Source of the DNA: Caecitellus pseudoparvulus
Taxonomy: Eukaryota > Bigyra: Bicosoecida
Assembly: GCA_965644315.1 (NCBI GenBank)
Contig: CBFFRQ010000198.1
Location: 1 to 64,000 of the forward strand
Direction of reading: 5' to 3'
DNA length: 64,000 bases
Below, piece by piece: positions 54,601-64,000 of this stretch. Under the pieces are notes generated by a model. The model was not told the origin of the DNA. It ran no database searches and worked only from the letters and a program-made list of their open reading frames with translations. A program made the translations under genes and the position numbers. The stretch's first letter is position 1; the number at the start of each line of letters is the position of its first letter.

Positions 54601-57386
54601 CTGGAACTGGACCAGGGGGATGTAGTCGGACTCCACACCCGTCACTTCACACTCCGACGCCAGGAAGAACTTCAGCATGCTGCGCTGGTACAGCTGCTTG
54701 CTGGACACTTGCTCCTGCACCAGAGCACTCTTGTCCTTGAAGCGCACCGTGCGGATGACAGTCGTGCGCTCCGTCTCGACGGTCACGTTGAAGCGCTTGC
54801 GTAGGATGGTCTGGGCGGCCTCTGACAGCACATCCATCTCCGTGAAGCCGTTGCGCGCGCAGTACGCGACGTAGCCCTCGTTGAACACCGCCACTCGCTC
54901 CATGCTCTTGCTGACTGCCTCGAACTCCTTCTCTGGCGCGACGGAGGACGGGTTTCGCAGGCGCAGCACATCCTTCAGCACTCCCCACCGAGACCGCCGC
55001 AGGCCAGGCGGGAAGGGCTGGCAGAACACAAGTCGCGCGACGGCACTGAGGAAGGAGATGTCCCGCTTGGGCGTCTGGTAGTAGTCCCGGATGTAAGAGG
55101 AGATGGAAGTGGTCAGCTTGGGCGCGATGAGCCAGGCGGCCAGGGAGGTGGCCTGGAAGTATCCCCAGTCCAGTTCCGGCAGCGCGCGCAGCTGGGGCAC
55201 GGGGTCCATCAGCTCCAGCAGTTGGCCCCCTGCTGCGGCCTTGGCCTTGGCTGCGTCCAGCTCCTGGCTCTTGGTCTGCCGCACCATGTACGAGTGCAGG
55301 TAGTGCCGCGCAAAGCGGTTGGCAAACACCGCCACCGCGGCGATGGAGAGGCCCATGAGAGTGGCCAGCAGCACGGACAGGCACACGGCAATGACCAGGG
55401 GAATGTTATTCAGCAGGGTGATGACGGAATTCTTGAAGGTGCCCTTATCGTCCACCTCGTACCGGAAGAAGCCAATTTCTGACTTCTGCCCCAGCACGTA
55501 CCGGCGGCTGGCTTCCGTCACCAGCTGCACAATGTCCCCAAGGATGGCTTCAGAGATCTTGCCAGACTCCTGCGTGCCCAGGCCTGGGCCACGACCTGCG
55601 ACAGCCCCCTGCTGAGAAGCAGGCGCCGCTTGCAGCACGGACACTGGGCAGAAGCCAGGGTTGAACCGGGCAGGCACTTCACGAAAGCGTGGGTTCAGCA
55701 TGGAAGCTGAGAAGGCGGACAGCCAATGCGGCTCAAGCTGCAAGTACACGTCCTTGGTGGCAAAGAGCCATCGCCCTGCGTTTTGCTGGGCCAAGTCAAT
55801 GGCGACGATGGCGTCGTACGACGGCTCGCGGTCTACCCAAGCCTGGATGCTCTGCAGCACGCGGCGCGTGGCGGGGTCCAGGGACACGCCAGCTGAGAAG
55901 GCACCTCCATCAGACACGGCGTAGCCTTCTGCGCGGATAATTTGGTCATTCAGGAGGCCAGCATACACGCCGCCTCGTGTGACGGAGACGCTGTGCTCGT
56001 GGACGGGGACACTGCCCAGCGTCGTCCCGCATGTCAAGCCGTCGACGAAGGTCGCGTTGTCGGAAATGAACTCGGAGTCGCACAAGTCTACAATCATGCT
56101 ACAAGACAGCTGAGAGGAGCCGGTGCCGCTGTTGGCGGCGCCGCCCTGCTCAGGTAAGCCGCAGCTGGAGCTGTCCTGGAACAGCTCTGTGCGGGCCGGG
56201 GCAGTGGCGCAAATGACGCCGCTGGGCTCTGACGCGTTGACACGGACAAAGGCCCCTGAGGCGTGCGGGTAGCGAGCAGCAGACGTGGTGATGTACACCT
56301 CCCCACCTCGGGTCGTACAAAAGTCAGACAGCGTGGGGCTGGTAGAGTTGTCCGTCGCGTTGAAGCTGGAAAAAGTGGGGGAAGTCGCATTCAGCAGGGA
56401 CAGGTCGCACTCTGCCCGATACCGCGTGCCGATGTCGATGGAGGAGTCTGTGTACACGTCTCGCAGGTTCACAATGCCTCGCTCCGCTGACACGCTGACC
56501 CGCCCGCCGACGATGCTGGTGAGGTCCACATGCATCGAGTCAGCTGCGTAGACAGACACGTGGCCAGTGGGGCCCAACACCACCTCCTTGCCGCTCTGGA
56601 AGGTGCCAGGCGGCGTCTGCACCACCAGATCGGCAACGTTGGAAGATATGTACAGTGTGCCGTTGTACTGGTACGGCAGTCGCAAGTCCACTTCACACGG
56701 GATGGCGGCATTTGAAGTGGAGATGTTCACAGAGTTTGCCGCTGAGTCCAGCGCCAGAGCTGTCTCGGGCAGGGTGGCATCAATGATGGACTGGAAATTC
56801 TCCCTGATGAAGCGGAACGTCTGGTCCCGCGGCCTGGACATGCGGATGGACAGCTGCACTTGGTCGTTGCTCTTCGGCGTGTCCAGCAGCGTCAGGCGGC
56901 AGAGGTCGGCGGAAAAGTACAGGTCGCCGTTGGGGTCAAATGGGGGGCTCACATCCCCAGGCCGGTAGAAGAACTGCCGGTACAGCGAGTACAGTGAGGG
57001 GATGACCTGCGGGGGAGGGTTGGGGGGTACAAGTGTGAAGAGTACACGGTCGCACAGCGAACGCGGCGCCGCCGCACCATGCTGATCGTTAGCAGCAACG
57101 CCAAGAAGCAGAGGCGCAGGGTGGTGCCCTGTGTCCGCGTGATGCGCATGTGTGTGAGGGGGAAGATGACCTTGCCTGCCAGAGGGTCGTCCAGCTCAGC
57201 CCTGCGCTTCGCGGAGGCTGCCTTTTCCTGCTCCACAGCTGCCTCCTCCAACTCGGCGTCTTCGTGGGACTGCAGGAGCATGGACACCTCCAACTCGCCC
57301 ATGAGGGAGGACTGGTCGGCATACGCCTTTGCAGTGCGTGTTTCCTTTCGGGGGACGTCCCCCGCCTCGCCAGAAGCTGCCGCCAT
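27688..57386 (-). CDS. Gigantic membrane-anchored SPRY/EF-hand protein (about 9,875 residues)
   Basis: The uninterrupted frame 56,952-27,688 opens with a GTG and continues upstream. I infer a first exon from the ATG at 57,386 to 57,078, a 71-bp intron with GT at 57,077 and a pyrimidine-rich AG at 57,007, and exon 2 from 57,006; the frames agree. Order by nucleotide position: membrane segment at the end of exon 1; an exposed N-terminal part with many N-x-S/T sites; membrane segments near 55,400, 54,200, 54,000 and 52,700-52,550; a Ser/Asp/Glu patch near 53,800; a Cys cluster near 53,100; a very long Ala-rich helical part (about 52,500-38,200); six SPRY-like domains with GKxYxE starts near 37,890, 37,020, 35,770, 35,010, 34,130 and 31,040; a WD40-like stretch (about 33,550-31,800); EF-hands near 28,140 (DTDGGGISFDEF); and a last membrane segment near 27,900. 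Its role is unknown. Calcium response and large-scale scaffolding at a membrane are inferences from the domains. Confidence 0.85.
57007..57077 (-). other. Inferred 71-bp intron of the giant gene
   Basis: GT donor directly after an ATG codon, and a C-rich tract ending in CAG before GTCATC. Removing it joins a hydrophobic signal-anchor exon in frame with the giant open frame. Without it the two frames do not meet. Confidence 0.6.
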
Positions 57387-59055
57387 GTGGAGGAGCTGTG
57401 ATGGTGTGAGTGCACGCTCAGGGCTCCGCCGCACAGCCTGTCGGAAGGAACGGCAGCGCGGGGGACGTGCAGACTGGCGGCAGGGCACGGAAGAAGCTCC
57501 AAATGTCGCTTGTGCGGAGATGTTGCGCACACACCGTTTGGGGGCGTCGCGTGGGCGAGTCTCGGAACTACGACAATCACTTCGTCGGCAGCGACGAGGA
57601 GGAAAAACCGACCCGGCCAGCAGCGAGAGCACGGCACCACGAAGGTCTCGAAAGGTAGAGAGGGTGGCGTATGGTACAGAAAAGGAGGTGGGTTGCGCTG
57701 GGTGATGGGAGTATGCGGCATCGGTACTTTTGACAGGGGTAGTGAGACGAGGTGCTGGTGCAGCAACTGCCGCATCAACCTGAAGCAACTGCCGCCGCCC
57801 AATGCCGACCCACACATGCAGCGCACCAGAGAAGTGAAGGAGGTACATTGGCGTGGACTTCTGCCCAGCAGGGCTGGCTCCGCGTCGCTGCATTTGCCTA
57901 CACTCGCCCTGTTTCCCGCAAAGGACACATGAGCCTGATGCCTCTACTGCGTGCATTGGCGCAAAGGTTTCAACGACACGTGCCCTGCCTGCCCCCTCTG
58001 GTATGCCTATGATGTTCCATCCTTCCAAATGCATTGCAGGTGCTGCGTGTTCCCCCCAAGCCCTTCCAAGTGGCCTGTGCTTCTTCGCGGTGCCACACAA
58101 GTCCTGCCTCGTTCAAGCACAGCAGCCCACAGCAAGTGGCACGGGTGGGGTCGCAACGCCAGAGTAGCTTGGTCGCAGTGTGTTGTCTGCCTTGATCGAC
58201 AAAACCGCTGGCTGTGGCAGTGCAGCGGTTGCGTCTGCCTTTCGACGTTGCCAACAGCCGGCAAACCAGGGCTCGTGCATGCCCGCACATACGATCAAAG
58301 GGGGGACACAAGAAGTGGGAAGGCTGCAAAGAACTCAAGTCCAACTACACTTCAGCGCTTTCTCTGACTCCCCACCTGGATAAAGATCAGAAACCCAAGC
58401 TGCTGGCAAGACCGTGGAGGAACTCCTCCCAGCATGTGTACAGGCGAAAAGCACGTGAATAGCACGCGACCAGAGTCCACGACGCTATGCATGCCTTTAT
58501 TTCATCGATCTTGGTAACCTGTTGGTACCTTCTTCGCAACGGCTGTCTCTCCAGCTACTCCCGGCTGCCAAGGTGCATGCGGAATTGCGGAAATTGCTTG
58601 CTTGTCCCCGTCCATCTGCCCACAAACACCACAATCGCAAAGATTCGGGTCTAGCGACGCGACCAGTTGGATGGCACTGATATGTTTATCATAGCCTATG
58701 ACAGGCAAGCGACACGACATCTACTGCCCCTACGAACAAGGTCCATGTGTGTGAAGCAATGAAACAGCGGAGCTCCTGTACAAAATCACGTCTGCAGCGC
58801 CAGTGCTGGGGCTTTACCGGGTCCGAATGTCCATGTTCGTGTTGTGAGATGTGGCTGTATTGTCGCGGGTTGGTTCGTTTGCTTATTTTGCTCCGGAGAT
58901 TCCCAAAAGCTGAGTCCTTTCTCAAACCTCACTAAACCTCTACACATCTTCACGCCACCGCTGACATTGAGCAGTCTCTGGGTTGAAAAGTTTCGTCAGC
59001 ATGAGCGGTTGACGAACATGGTGATGCATTACGCCAAGGCCTGGCACCCACCCCC
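57387..59055. other. Intergenic stretch between giant gene and importin-like gene
   Basis: Short open frames only. It should hold the promoter of the giant gene and the 3' end of the importin-like gene; I see no recognisable motif or RNA gene. Confidence 0.45.
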
Positions 59056-60933
59056 TCACGGCGGCACCTCGTCGTCATCCCCGCTGGCTGACTGGTCATC
59101 GTCCATGTCCATGGGCCCACCTTCGTCAGGCAGGTCGCCGCCAGAGACGAAGGCGGCTGTGGGCCCAGGCGGCACGCCCTCGTCGTCGTCGTGCTTGGAG
59201 TATCGCGATGTGCCTGCCGTGCGAGCCTTGGTGCGGCCTGTCGTCTTGGCTGTGGTGGGGGCCGGCACACCTGCAAACACGGCATCCAAGGCTGCCTGGG
59301 TGGTGTCCAGCGCCTCGCCCTCATGTGGCGCGTCCGGCACGACGCCAGATGGGAAGGCCCTCATCAAGGCTTCCTCTGCCAGGGTGTGCTGGAACTCGGA
59401 GGGGGCATCCTCGCCGCTAGGGGCACTCATGCCAGCAACCCGCTGCAGCGGCGCCAGCGCAGTGCCCTTCACCCACGCCTTCACGCGCGCCTGCAGCATG
59501 TTGTTGCCGTCCACCGAGTTCAGCAGGGCTGTCAGGCCCTCCATGGCCACGCCTCCAGCGCCATTTGCGTTCGAAGTGCGCAGGGCACGCAGCAGCGCCA
59601 CGAGCAGCAGGTTGTGGCCGTTGGCATCCATCACTTTGGTGGCGATGTCGCCGGGGCAGGAGTCGAAGAGGTTCGAGACGGCCCAGGCGGCTTCCTTGGC
59701 CACGTCGCCATGCGTGCTGTTTAGCGCCTCGTACATGCCCGGCACGAACCAGTCGCACGAGATGACTGCGTCCTTCTGTGCTGCCACGCCGGCGGTGATG
59801 TTGGACAGCGCCCAACACGTCTCCTTCTGTACTACGCGCCGCATCTGCAGGAGGGACGGGGCGATGGGCAAGAATCCCGCCTCCAGCACAGCGTCTGTGT
59901 CAGCTGCAGAGCCAGTCACCAAGTTCCCCACAGTGCGTAGAGCAGGCAAGTGCACGTTCTTGCTGGGGCTCTGGAGCAGGTTCACGATGGCGGGAATGAC
60001 ACCGGGAGCGGCGCCTGCTGGCTCAGACAGGCCCCGGAAGAACTCCAGGCGCGCGTCCTCGCCACTGGTCATGTACGACAGCCCCCACAGCGCATCCACC
60101 AGCAACTCCTGGTCACCGCCTGAGCAAGCCCAGGCGGCACCCGGCGCGTTGCCTGTCGCGTCCAGCACGATGCGTGCGAGGGCGGTCATGGCCAGCTGCA
60201 CTCGGTCGTCAAAGGGCGGCGATGGTTTGCCTCGCACCATGTTGCTGATGGTCCATGCTGCGTTTCGCATGTACGACAGGGGGGGTGCCGGCACTTCCTC
60301 TGGCCACGCCCCCTGCGGCAGCGTGCGCACAGCCGCCTGCAGGGCGCCACAGCCCAGCACGGCGTCACGCGCCTGGGACGAGTCCCCTGCGATGTTGCCC
60401 AGCCCCCACATTGCCTGCTCCTTCAAATTCATGTCGTCCGTGGAGGTGAGAGCGGCAACGAACTTGACGTGGGCGCCGCACTGCATGACAGCCGCGCAGT
60501 GGTGTGAGTCCCCGCTGGCGATATTGGTCACGGCCCACGCCGCCTCGAAGCGGATGGCGGGTGTGATGTACTCGGTGATGAAGTCACACAGCGCAGCCAC
60601 GACATCTCCGCGTGAGCACACCAGGTCCACGGCGGGGTTGGACTCAACGCTCAAGATGCCACGCAGGTACTTCACAGCCTCCACTAGGGCCCCTGGCTCA
60701 TCGCTGGTCAAAATTGTGTCGCATGCGTTGTTGAATTTCGTAGCCTGGGGCGTGGGGGGGCAGCAGGGCCTACATGTGAGGTTTGCGCCAGCAGGCTCAA
60801 TGTCCGCACGCTGCACGTTGGCACGCACATCGACGCCAGGGGGAATGGCAGAGGAGAAAGTGTGGCCTCCCGCAGACGGAAGCTGTGAGATGGACTCAAA
60901 GCCACTGGTGCCCTGGGCCTTCGAGCTGCTCAT
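59056..60933 (-). CDS. Importin-alpha-like armadillo-repeat protein without visible IBB
   Basis: A 625-residue intron-free frame. Armadillo repeats of the importin-alpha type are clear: RFEAAWAVTNIASGDS, EQAMWGLGNIAGDSSQARD, MRNAAWTISNMVRGKPSPPF, LVDALWGLSYMTSGED, HLPALRTVGNLVTGSAADTD and KETCWALSNITAG. These carry the conserved Trp and Asn positions that bind nuclear localisation signals. The expected role is as adaptor between cargo and importin-beta in nuclear import. The N-terminal 80 residues are Gly/Ser-rich and lack the Arg/Lys-rich importin-beta-binding domain, which is either on an unseen exon or lost. An odd Cys/Pro-rich stretch (TCRPCCPPTPQ) lies just before the first repeat. The C-terminal 100 residues are acidic and disordered (SKHDDDEG). 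Confidence 0.85.
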   Translation of the reverse strand: MSSSKAQGTSGFESISQLPSAGGHTFSSAIPPGVDVRANVQRADIEPAGANLTCRPCCPPTPQATKFNNACDTILTSDEPGALVEAVKYLRGILSVESNPAVDLVCSRGDVVAALCDFITEYITPAIRFEAAWAVTNIASGDSHHCAAVMQCGAHVKFVAALTSTDDMNLKEQAMWGLGNIAGDSSQARDAVLGCGALQAAVRTLPQGAWPEEVPAPPLSYMRNAAWTISNMVRGKPSPPFDDRVQLAMTALARIVLDATGNAPGAAWACSGGDQELLVDALWGLSYMTSGEDARLEFFRGLSEPAGAAPGVIPAIVNLLQSPSKNVHLPALRTVGNLVTGSAADTDAVLEAGFLPIAPSLLQMRRVVQKETCWALSNITAGVAAQKDAVISCDWFVPGMYEALNSTHGDVAKEAAWAVSNLFDSCPGDIATKVMDANGHNLLLVALLRALRTSNANGAGGVAMEGLTALLNSVDGNNMLQARVKAWVKGTALAPLQRVAGMSAPSGEDAPSEFQHTLAEEALMRAFPSGVVPDAPHEGEALDTTQAALDAVFAGVPAPTTAKTTGRTKARTAGTSRYSKHDDDEGVPPGPTAAFVSGGDLPDEGGPMDMDDDQSASGDDDEVPP

Positions 60934-61176
60934 GGCGGCAGCGGGCTGTTCGCCGAGGCAATGCGCCGATCAACACGCCAACGGAAGCGGCCTACACGAG
61001 GGTAGAGGGTGGTGGAGCACACACAGGGGTGGAGCCCAGAGCCGCTCAGCCGCGTGCATGACACTGTTGATTGTGTGGTTTTGTCATGCGAGGGTGCATT
61101 GTCCTCGCTTCTCCGGCACCTGCCCCTCCAAACGGAGCTGGTTGTGGCCCAAACGCCCCACACTCTGCCACGCCGC

Positions 61177-63644
61177 TCACCGGCCTCCGAAGTGTGAGGG
61201 GTCCTTTGTGGCCCCCCACACATCGTAGTTGGTGACAACGAACAGGGCCAAACCAGTGATGGCCAGCAGCGGTCCGTGAATGCACAGCAGGCGGAAGGCC
61301 ACGCGCAGCGGCAGCCATGGTGGCAACTCCGCCGCCGACCCGCCCTGCACACCTTCTTCCCCCTCCTCGCCATCTTCCATGTCCAAGAACAGGTCCAGCT
61401 CACTGGCAGGCAGTGGCTCCAGGGCTGCGCCAGAGGACGAGTCGCCCTCCTCCGCCCCTCCACCCGCCAGCTCCATCACTGCAGACATGGCGTCATCGTC
61501 ACCCCCCTCCGCGCCAGACCCAGCCGAGGTCACGGGCTGTGGCTTGAGCAGGGCGGCTTGGAGCCGTGCCAGGCGGCGCTTGCGTGCCAGGCGCTGCGCC
61601 ATCCAGTCCGCCACATCCGCCTTGCTCAGCTGCAGCAGCTGCCGGATGGCGGGGAAACGCAGGGCTTCGTACAGCAGCCCCATGCTGGCCAGCGTCGCAA
61701 TGGCGGCGATGATCAGGGTCATGTTGTTGGCTAGGGTGGTGTTGTCGGTCGACTTGGACAGGAGGATGCCGACGGCTGTGAAGCCCATGATGGTGCTGGC
61801 GGCCCACAGCGCCGCGGCCAGGGCGTACTTCCCGAAGAACCGCCAGCGCCACCCAGCCGCCATCATGCGCAGGTCACGGTAGGAAAAGTACAGCTGCAGG
61901 CCACTGAGGTCTTCAGGCGTGGAGCTGATGTCACCGTCGCCCTCCTCCGCGGCCACGGGGTCGACAGCGCCTTGGCCTTGCAGCAGCGCCTCGGCCAAGT
62001 CGCCGTCTTCCACCTCCTTGTCCTCCACGCCTTGCGCCTTGCGCAGGCGCTTGGCCAGCTCGACGACGCGCTTGTTCACGGAGCGGGTCAGCTTGTAGGG
62101 CATGACAATGAGCATGACGCCCAGCGCCACCACCCCCGGCACAAATGCCGTGATGCCCTTGATCACCCACAGCGTGCTGTCGTTTTGGGCATGCAGGTGG
62201 TTCTTCAGGTCCCCTGGCCCACCCACAAAGCCAGCAGCGTACAGGGCCATGAGGGGAATGGAACTGCCCATGGTGCCCACCACCATGCCTGGGATGGCTG
62301 TGAGGCTGGTGTACACGCTCTCACGCCGCTGGCCAGTCAGCACCTCATCTAGGTCCACGCAGTCAGACACCATGACGTTGGCGGTGAAGCCGAATATGCC
62401 AATTCCATACCCGAAGAAGAATGCGCTCACAAAGAACAGCACAGGGCTCTTGATCATATACGCGATGAAGGTAAGGGGTGTCCACAGCATGATGATGGCG
62501 CAGCCGCCCAACACGACAGTGCGCCGTTCAAAGCGCAGCATGAGCCACGTGGAGCTGAGAATGGACAGCAACTGTGCCACCATGAATACGATAACCACGA
62601 TCGACATGTATGCCGCACCATCCACTTCCAGTACGTAGTTCAGGGCGTACACAATCAGCGGCGTGATCTCATTCAGCAGGGAAGAGGCCAGCAACACCGC
62701 CATCATGCGCAGCCACTGTCCGTTCTCAGCACATGTACGCACGGCCGGGATGATGGCTTGGTGGCTGCGCCCAACGTACGCTGCGCTCTCCTTTACAAAC
62801 AGCCCCACGGCGATGTACGCCAGTGCCCCCGCCGCTCCGCTTGAGTATCCGATCCACTTGAACGCTTCGGCGTCCCCAAGGGCAGCTTGCAATGCACCAG
62901 ACAGCACAGCTGCAAGAACAGTCCCAAGAGCACCACAAATGCCAATGATAGCGAAGAGCAAAGAACGCCTGTTGGGGTCTTGCGTCAGCTCCACAGCCCA
63001 CGCGCTGTAAGGCACTGACACCACTTCCCCCAACCCATTCGTGATGATGAGAAACACAAACAACCATGTTTTGGCAGCAGCAACATCATGAGGTGGTGCC
63101 AGCAGCAGTCCACCCGCAACGGCCAGCAGCGGCCCTCCCAGCATCACCCACGGTCGCCTGAGCATGGATGATCGCGGATTCCGTGCGCGCTGGGAAGTTG
63201 ACCGGAAAGACTCACGCAGCAGCAAGCCTCACGCACCGGCGGCCTGAAATGCACAGAAAGCGGCTCATGTTGTCACTCAGGTACCCCACAGCTCCCTGAA
63301 TATACATCACAACAATACCTGCACGTTTTCAATGCTGGAAGTGCGCGCAAAGCTGGCTCATTGCGGTTGCCCTTGGTGGCAAATCTGGCAAGCAGCACCC
63401 CCCACAGCAGGCACTCACCGGCGAAAAAGCGGGCCAAAGCAATGTCAAAGAGGCTCACGCCGACCGTGTTTGCGTAGAAAACAGCGAGCAGCGTTCCGCT
63501 AACGTAGCCCATCAGGTCAGAAGGGATGGCGGGGGAGACGAAGGCCAGCATCCGCCAAAGGGGAAGCTTGGCAGCTGCCTCATCGTCGCCGACACTGCCA
63601 GGGGCACAGCAGCCGCAAAGGCTGCCTCCACGAGATCCACCCAT
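61177..63644 (-). CDS. Major facilitator transporter, GPH/sugar-cation symporter type, three exons
   Basis: Predicted 766 residues from three exons: 63,644-63,419, 63,291-63,233 and 63,189-61,177. Introns of 127 and 43 bp are inferred from GT-AG borders and keep the frame. Exon 1 gives transmembrane helix 1 and the start of helix 2 (LPLWRMLAFVSPAIPSDLMG). Exon 2 supplies the loop motif VGYLSDNMSR, and exon 3 continues with RRPWVMLGGPLL, together forming the GPH-type D-x-x-x-GxxSD...RRPW signature. About twelve membrane helices follow, with a long charged loop around the EDKEVEDGD stretch and an acidic disordered part before the last helix. The probable role is cation-coupled import of a sugar or similar solute at a membrane; the substrate cannot be told. 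Confidence 0.75.
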
Positions 63645-64000
63645 GGTAACACAGGTTGAGGTCAAATGGAGCCACGTGGGAGGTTCAGAAATGTGTTGGT
63701 TTGCACCTTGTGATTTGGGATTTGCCTAACCCGCCCAGTGTCCGGCGCTGGATGCGAGTGCTGGAAGGGCGCTCAATTTCCGCAATTCAACCGATGTCCT
63801 GAACCACGCTGTGCAGCTTCATGCGGAGTCAGGGAGCGACAAGACGATGTCAGAATGCCCCACACACGGTTCAACATAGGGAATCAATCTATTTCACGCG
63901 ATTTTGTCTCAGATTTTTGCGTGACGAGGCGCGTGTTACTCTGCTGGTGCTGGCTCTTGTGTGTGGAGCCGGACTTGCCCGGCCAGGGGGCAGAGCAAAG
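63645..64000. other. Upstream of the transporter gene; nothing recognised
   Basis: No open frame or motif worth naming. It should contain the transporter promoter. Confidence 0.4.

Noticed and set aside
60740-60770. Small intron in the importin-like gene around the Cys/Pro-rich stretch
   Set aside because: GT-AG borders exist but the 29-bp length would break the frame, which is open straight through.
58844-61228. Plus-strand open frame of 794 codons
   Set aside because: Runs opposite the clear importin-alpha-like armadillo repeats; no domain of its own.

Overview
The window joins two very different kinds of DNA. Positions 1 to about 20,700 are strongly A+T-rich. They hold an almost complete endogenous virophage of the mavirus/Polinton-like lineage. 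Positions from about 20,700 to 64,000 are G+C-rich nuclear DNA of a protist with a few very large, intron-poor genes. Mavirus-like endogenous elements are best known from G+C-rich bicosoecid flagellates (Cafeteria). A host of that kind is a reasonable inference, but nothing in the window proves the species.

The virophage has a 40-bp terminal inverted repeat at 1-40 and 20,141-20,180. On the right, A+T-rich sequence continues for about 500 bp more, so the window very probably opens inside the left repeat and the outer left end is missing. The left arm reads forward: SF3 helicase, a small zinc-finger protein, protein-primed family B DNA polymerase, an LRAT-like/nucleotidyltransferase fusion, two probable virion proteins, packaging ATPase, adenain-like maturation protease, penton (minor capsid) protein, double-jelly-roll major capsid protein, a fibre-like protein, a DUF5754-like protein and a small P-loop-like protein. 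The right arm reads in reverse: a PD-(D/E)XK-like nuclease, an rve integrase (DD35E) with a C-terminal chromodomain, two unknown proteins, and a GIY-YIG nuclease with a lysine-rich repeat tail. The order ATPase-protease-penton-capsid is the mavirus morphogenesis module. Most genes have a TCTA core in A+T-rich sequence just before the ATG. This matches the late-promoter motif described for mavirus and its giant-virus partner CroV, and suggests a provirophage that a giant-virus transcription machinery could switch on.

Helicase, polymerase, fibre, integrase and the right-arm genes read cleanly. The genes between about 5.4 and 12.2 kb, plus the start of the gene at 15.8 kb, are cut by many small frameshifts, mostly extra bases. 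Either this copy has lost its virion genes or the consensus is locally unpolished; the sequence alone cannot decide.

The host part holds, all on the minus strand: a multi-pass membrane protein (21.7-23.7 kb); a decayed ankyrin-repeat gene (about 25.6-26.9 kb); one gigantic gene (27.7-57.4 kb, about 9,875 residues) with N-terminal membrane segments, a long alanine-rich helical part, six SPRY-like domains, a WD40-like stretch, EF-hands and a C-terminal membrane segment; an importin-alpha-like armadillo protein; and a GPH-type major facilitator transporter with short introns. Large plus-strand open frames opposite these genes are antisense shadows.
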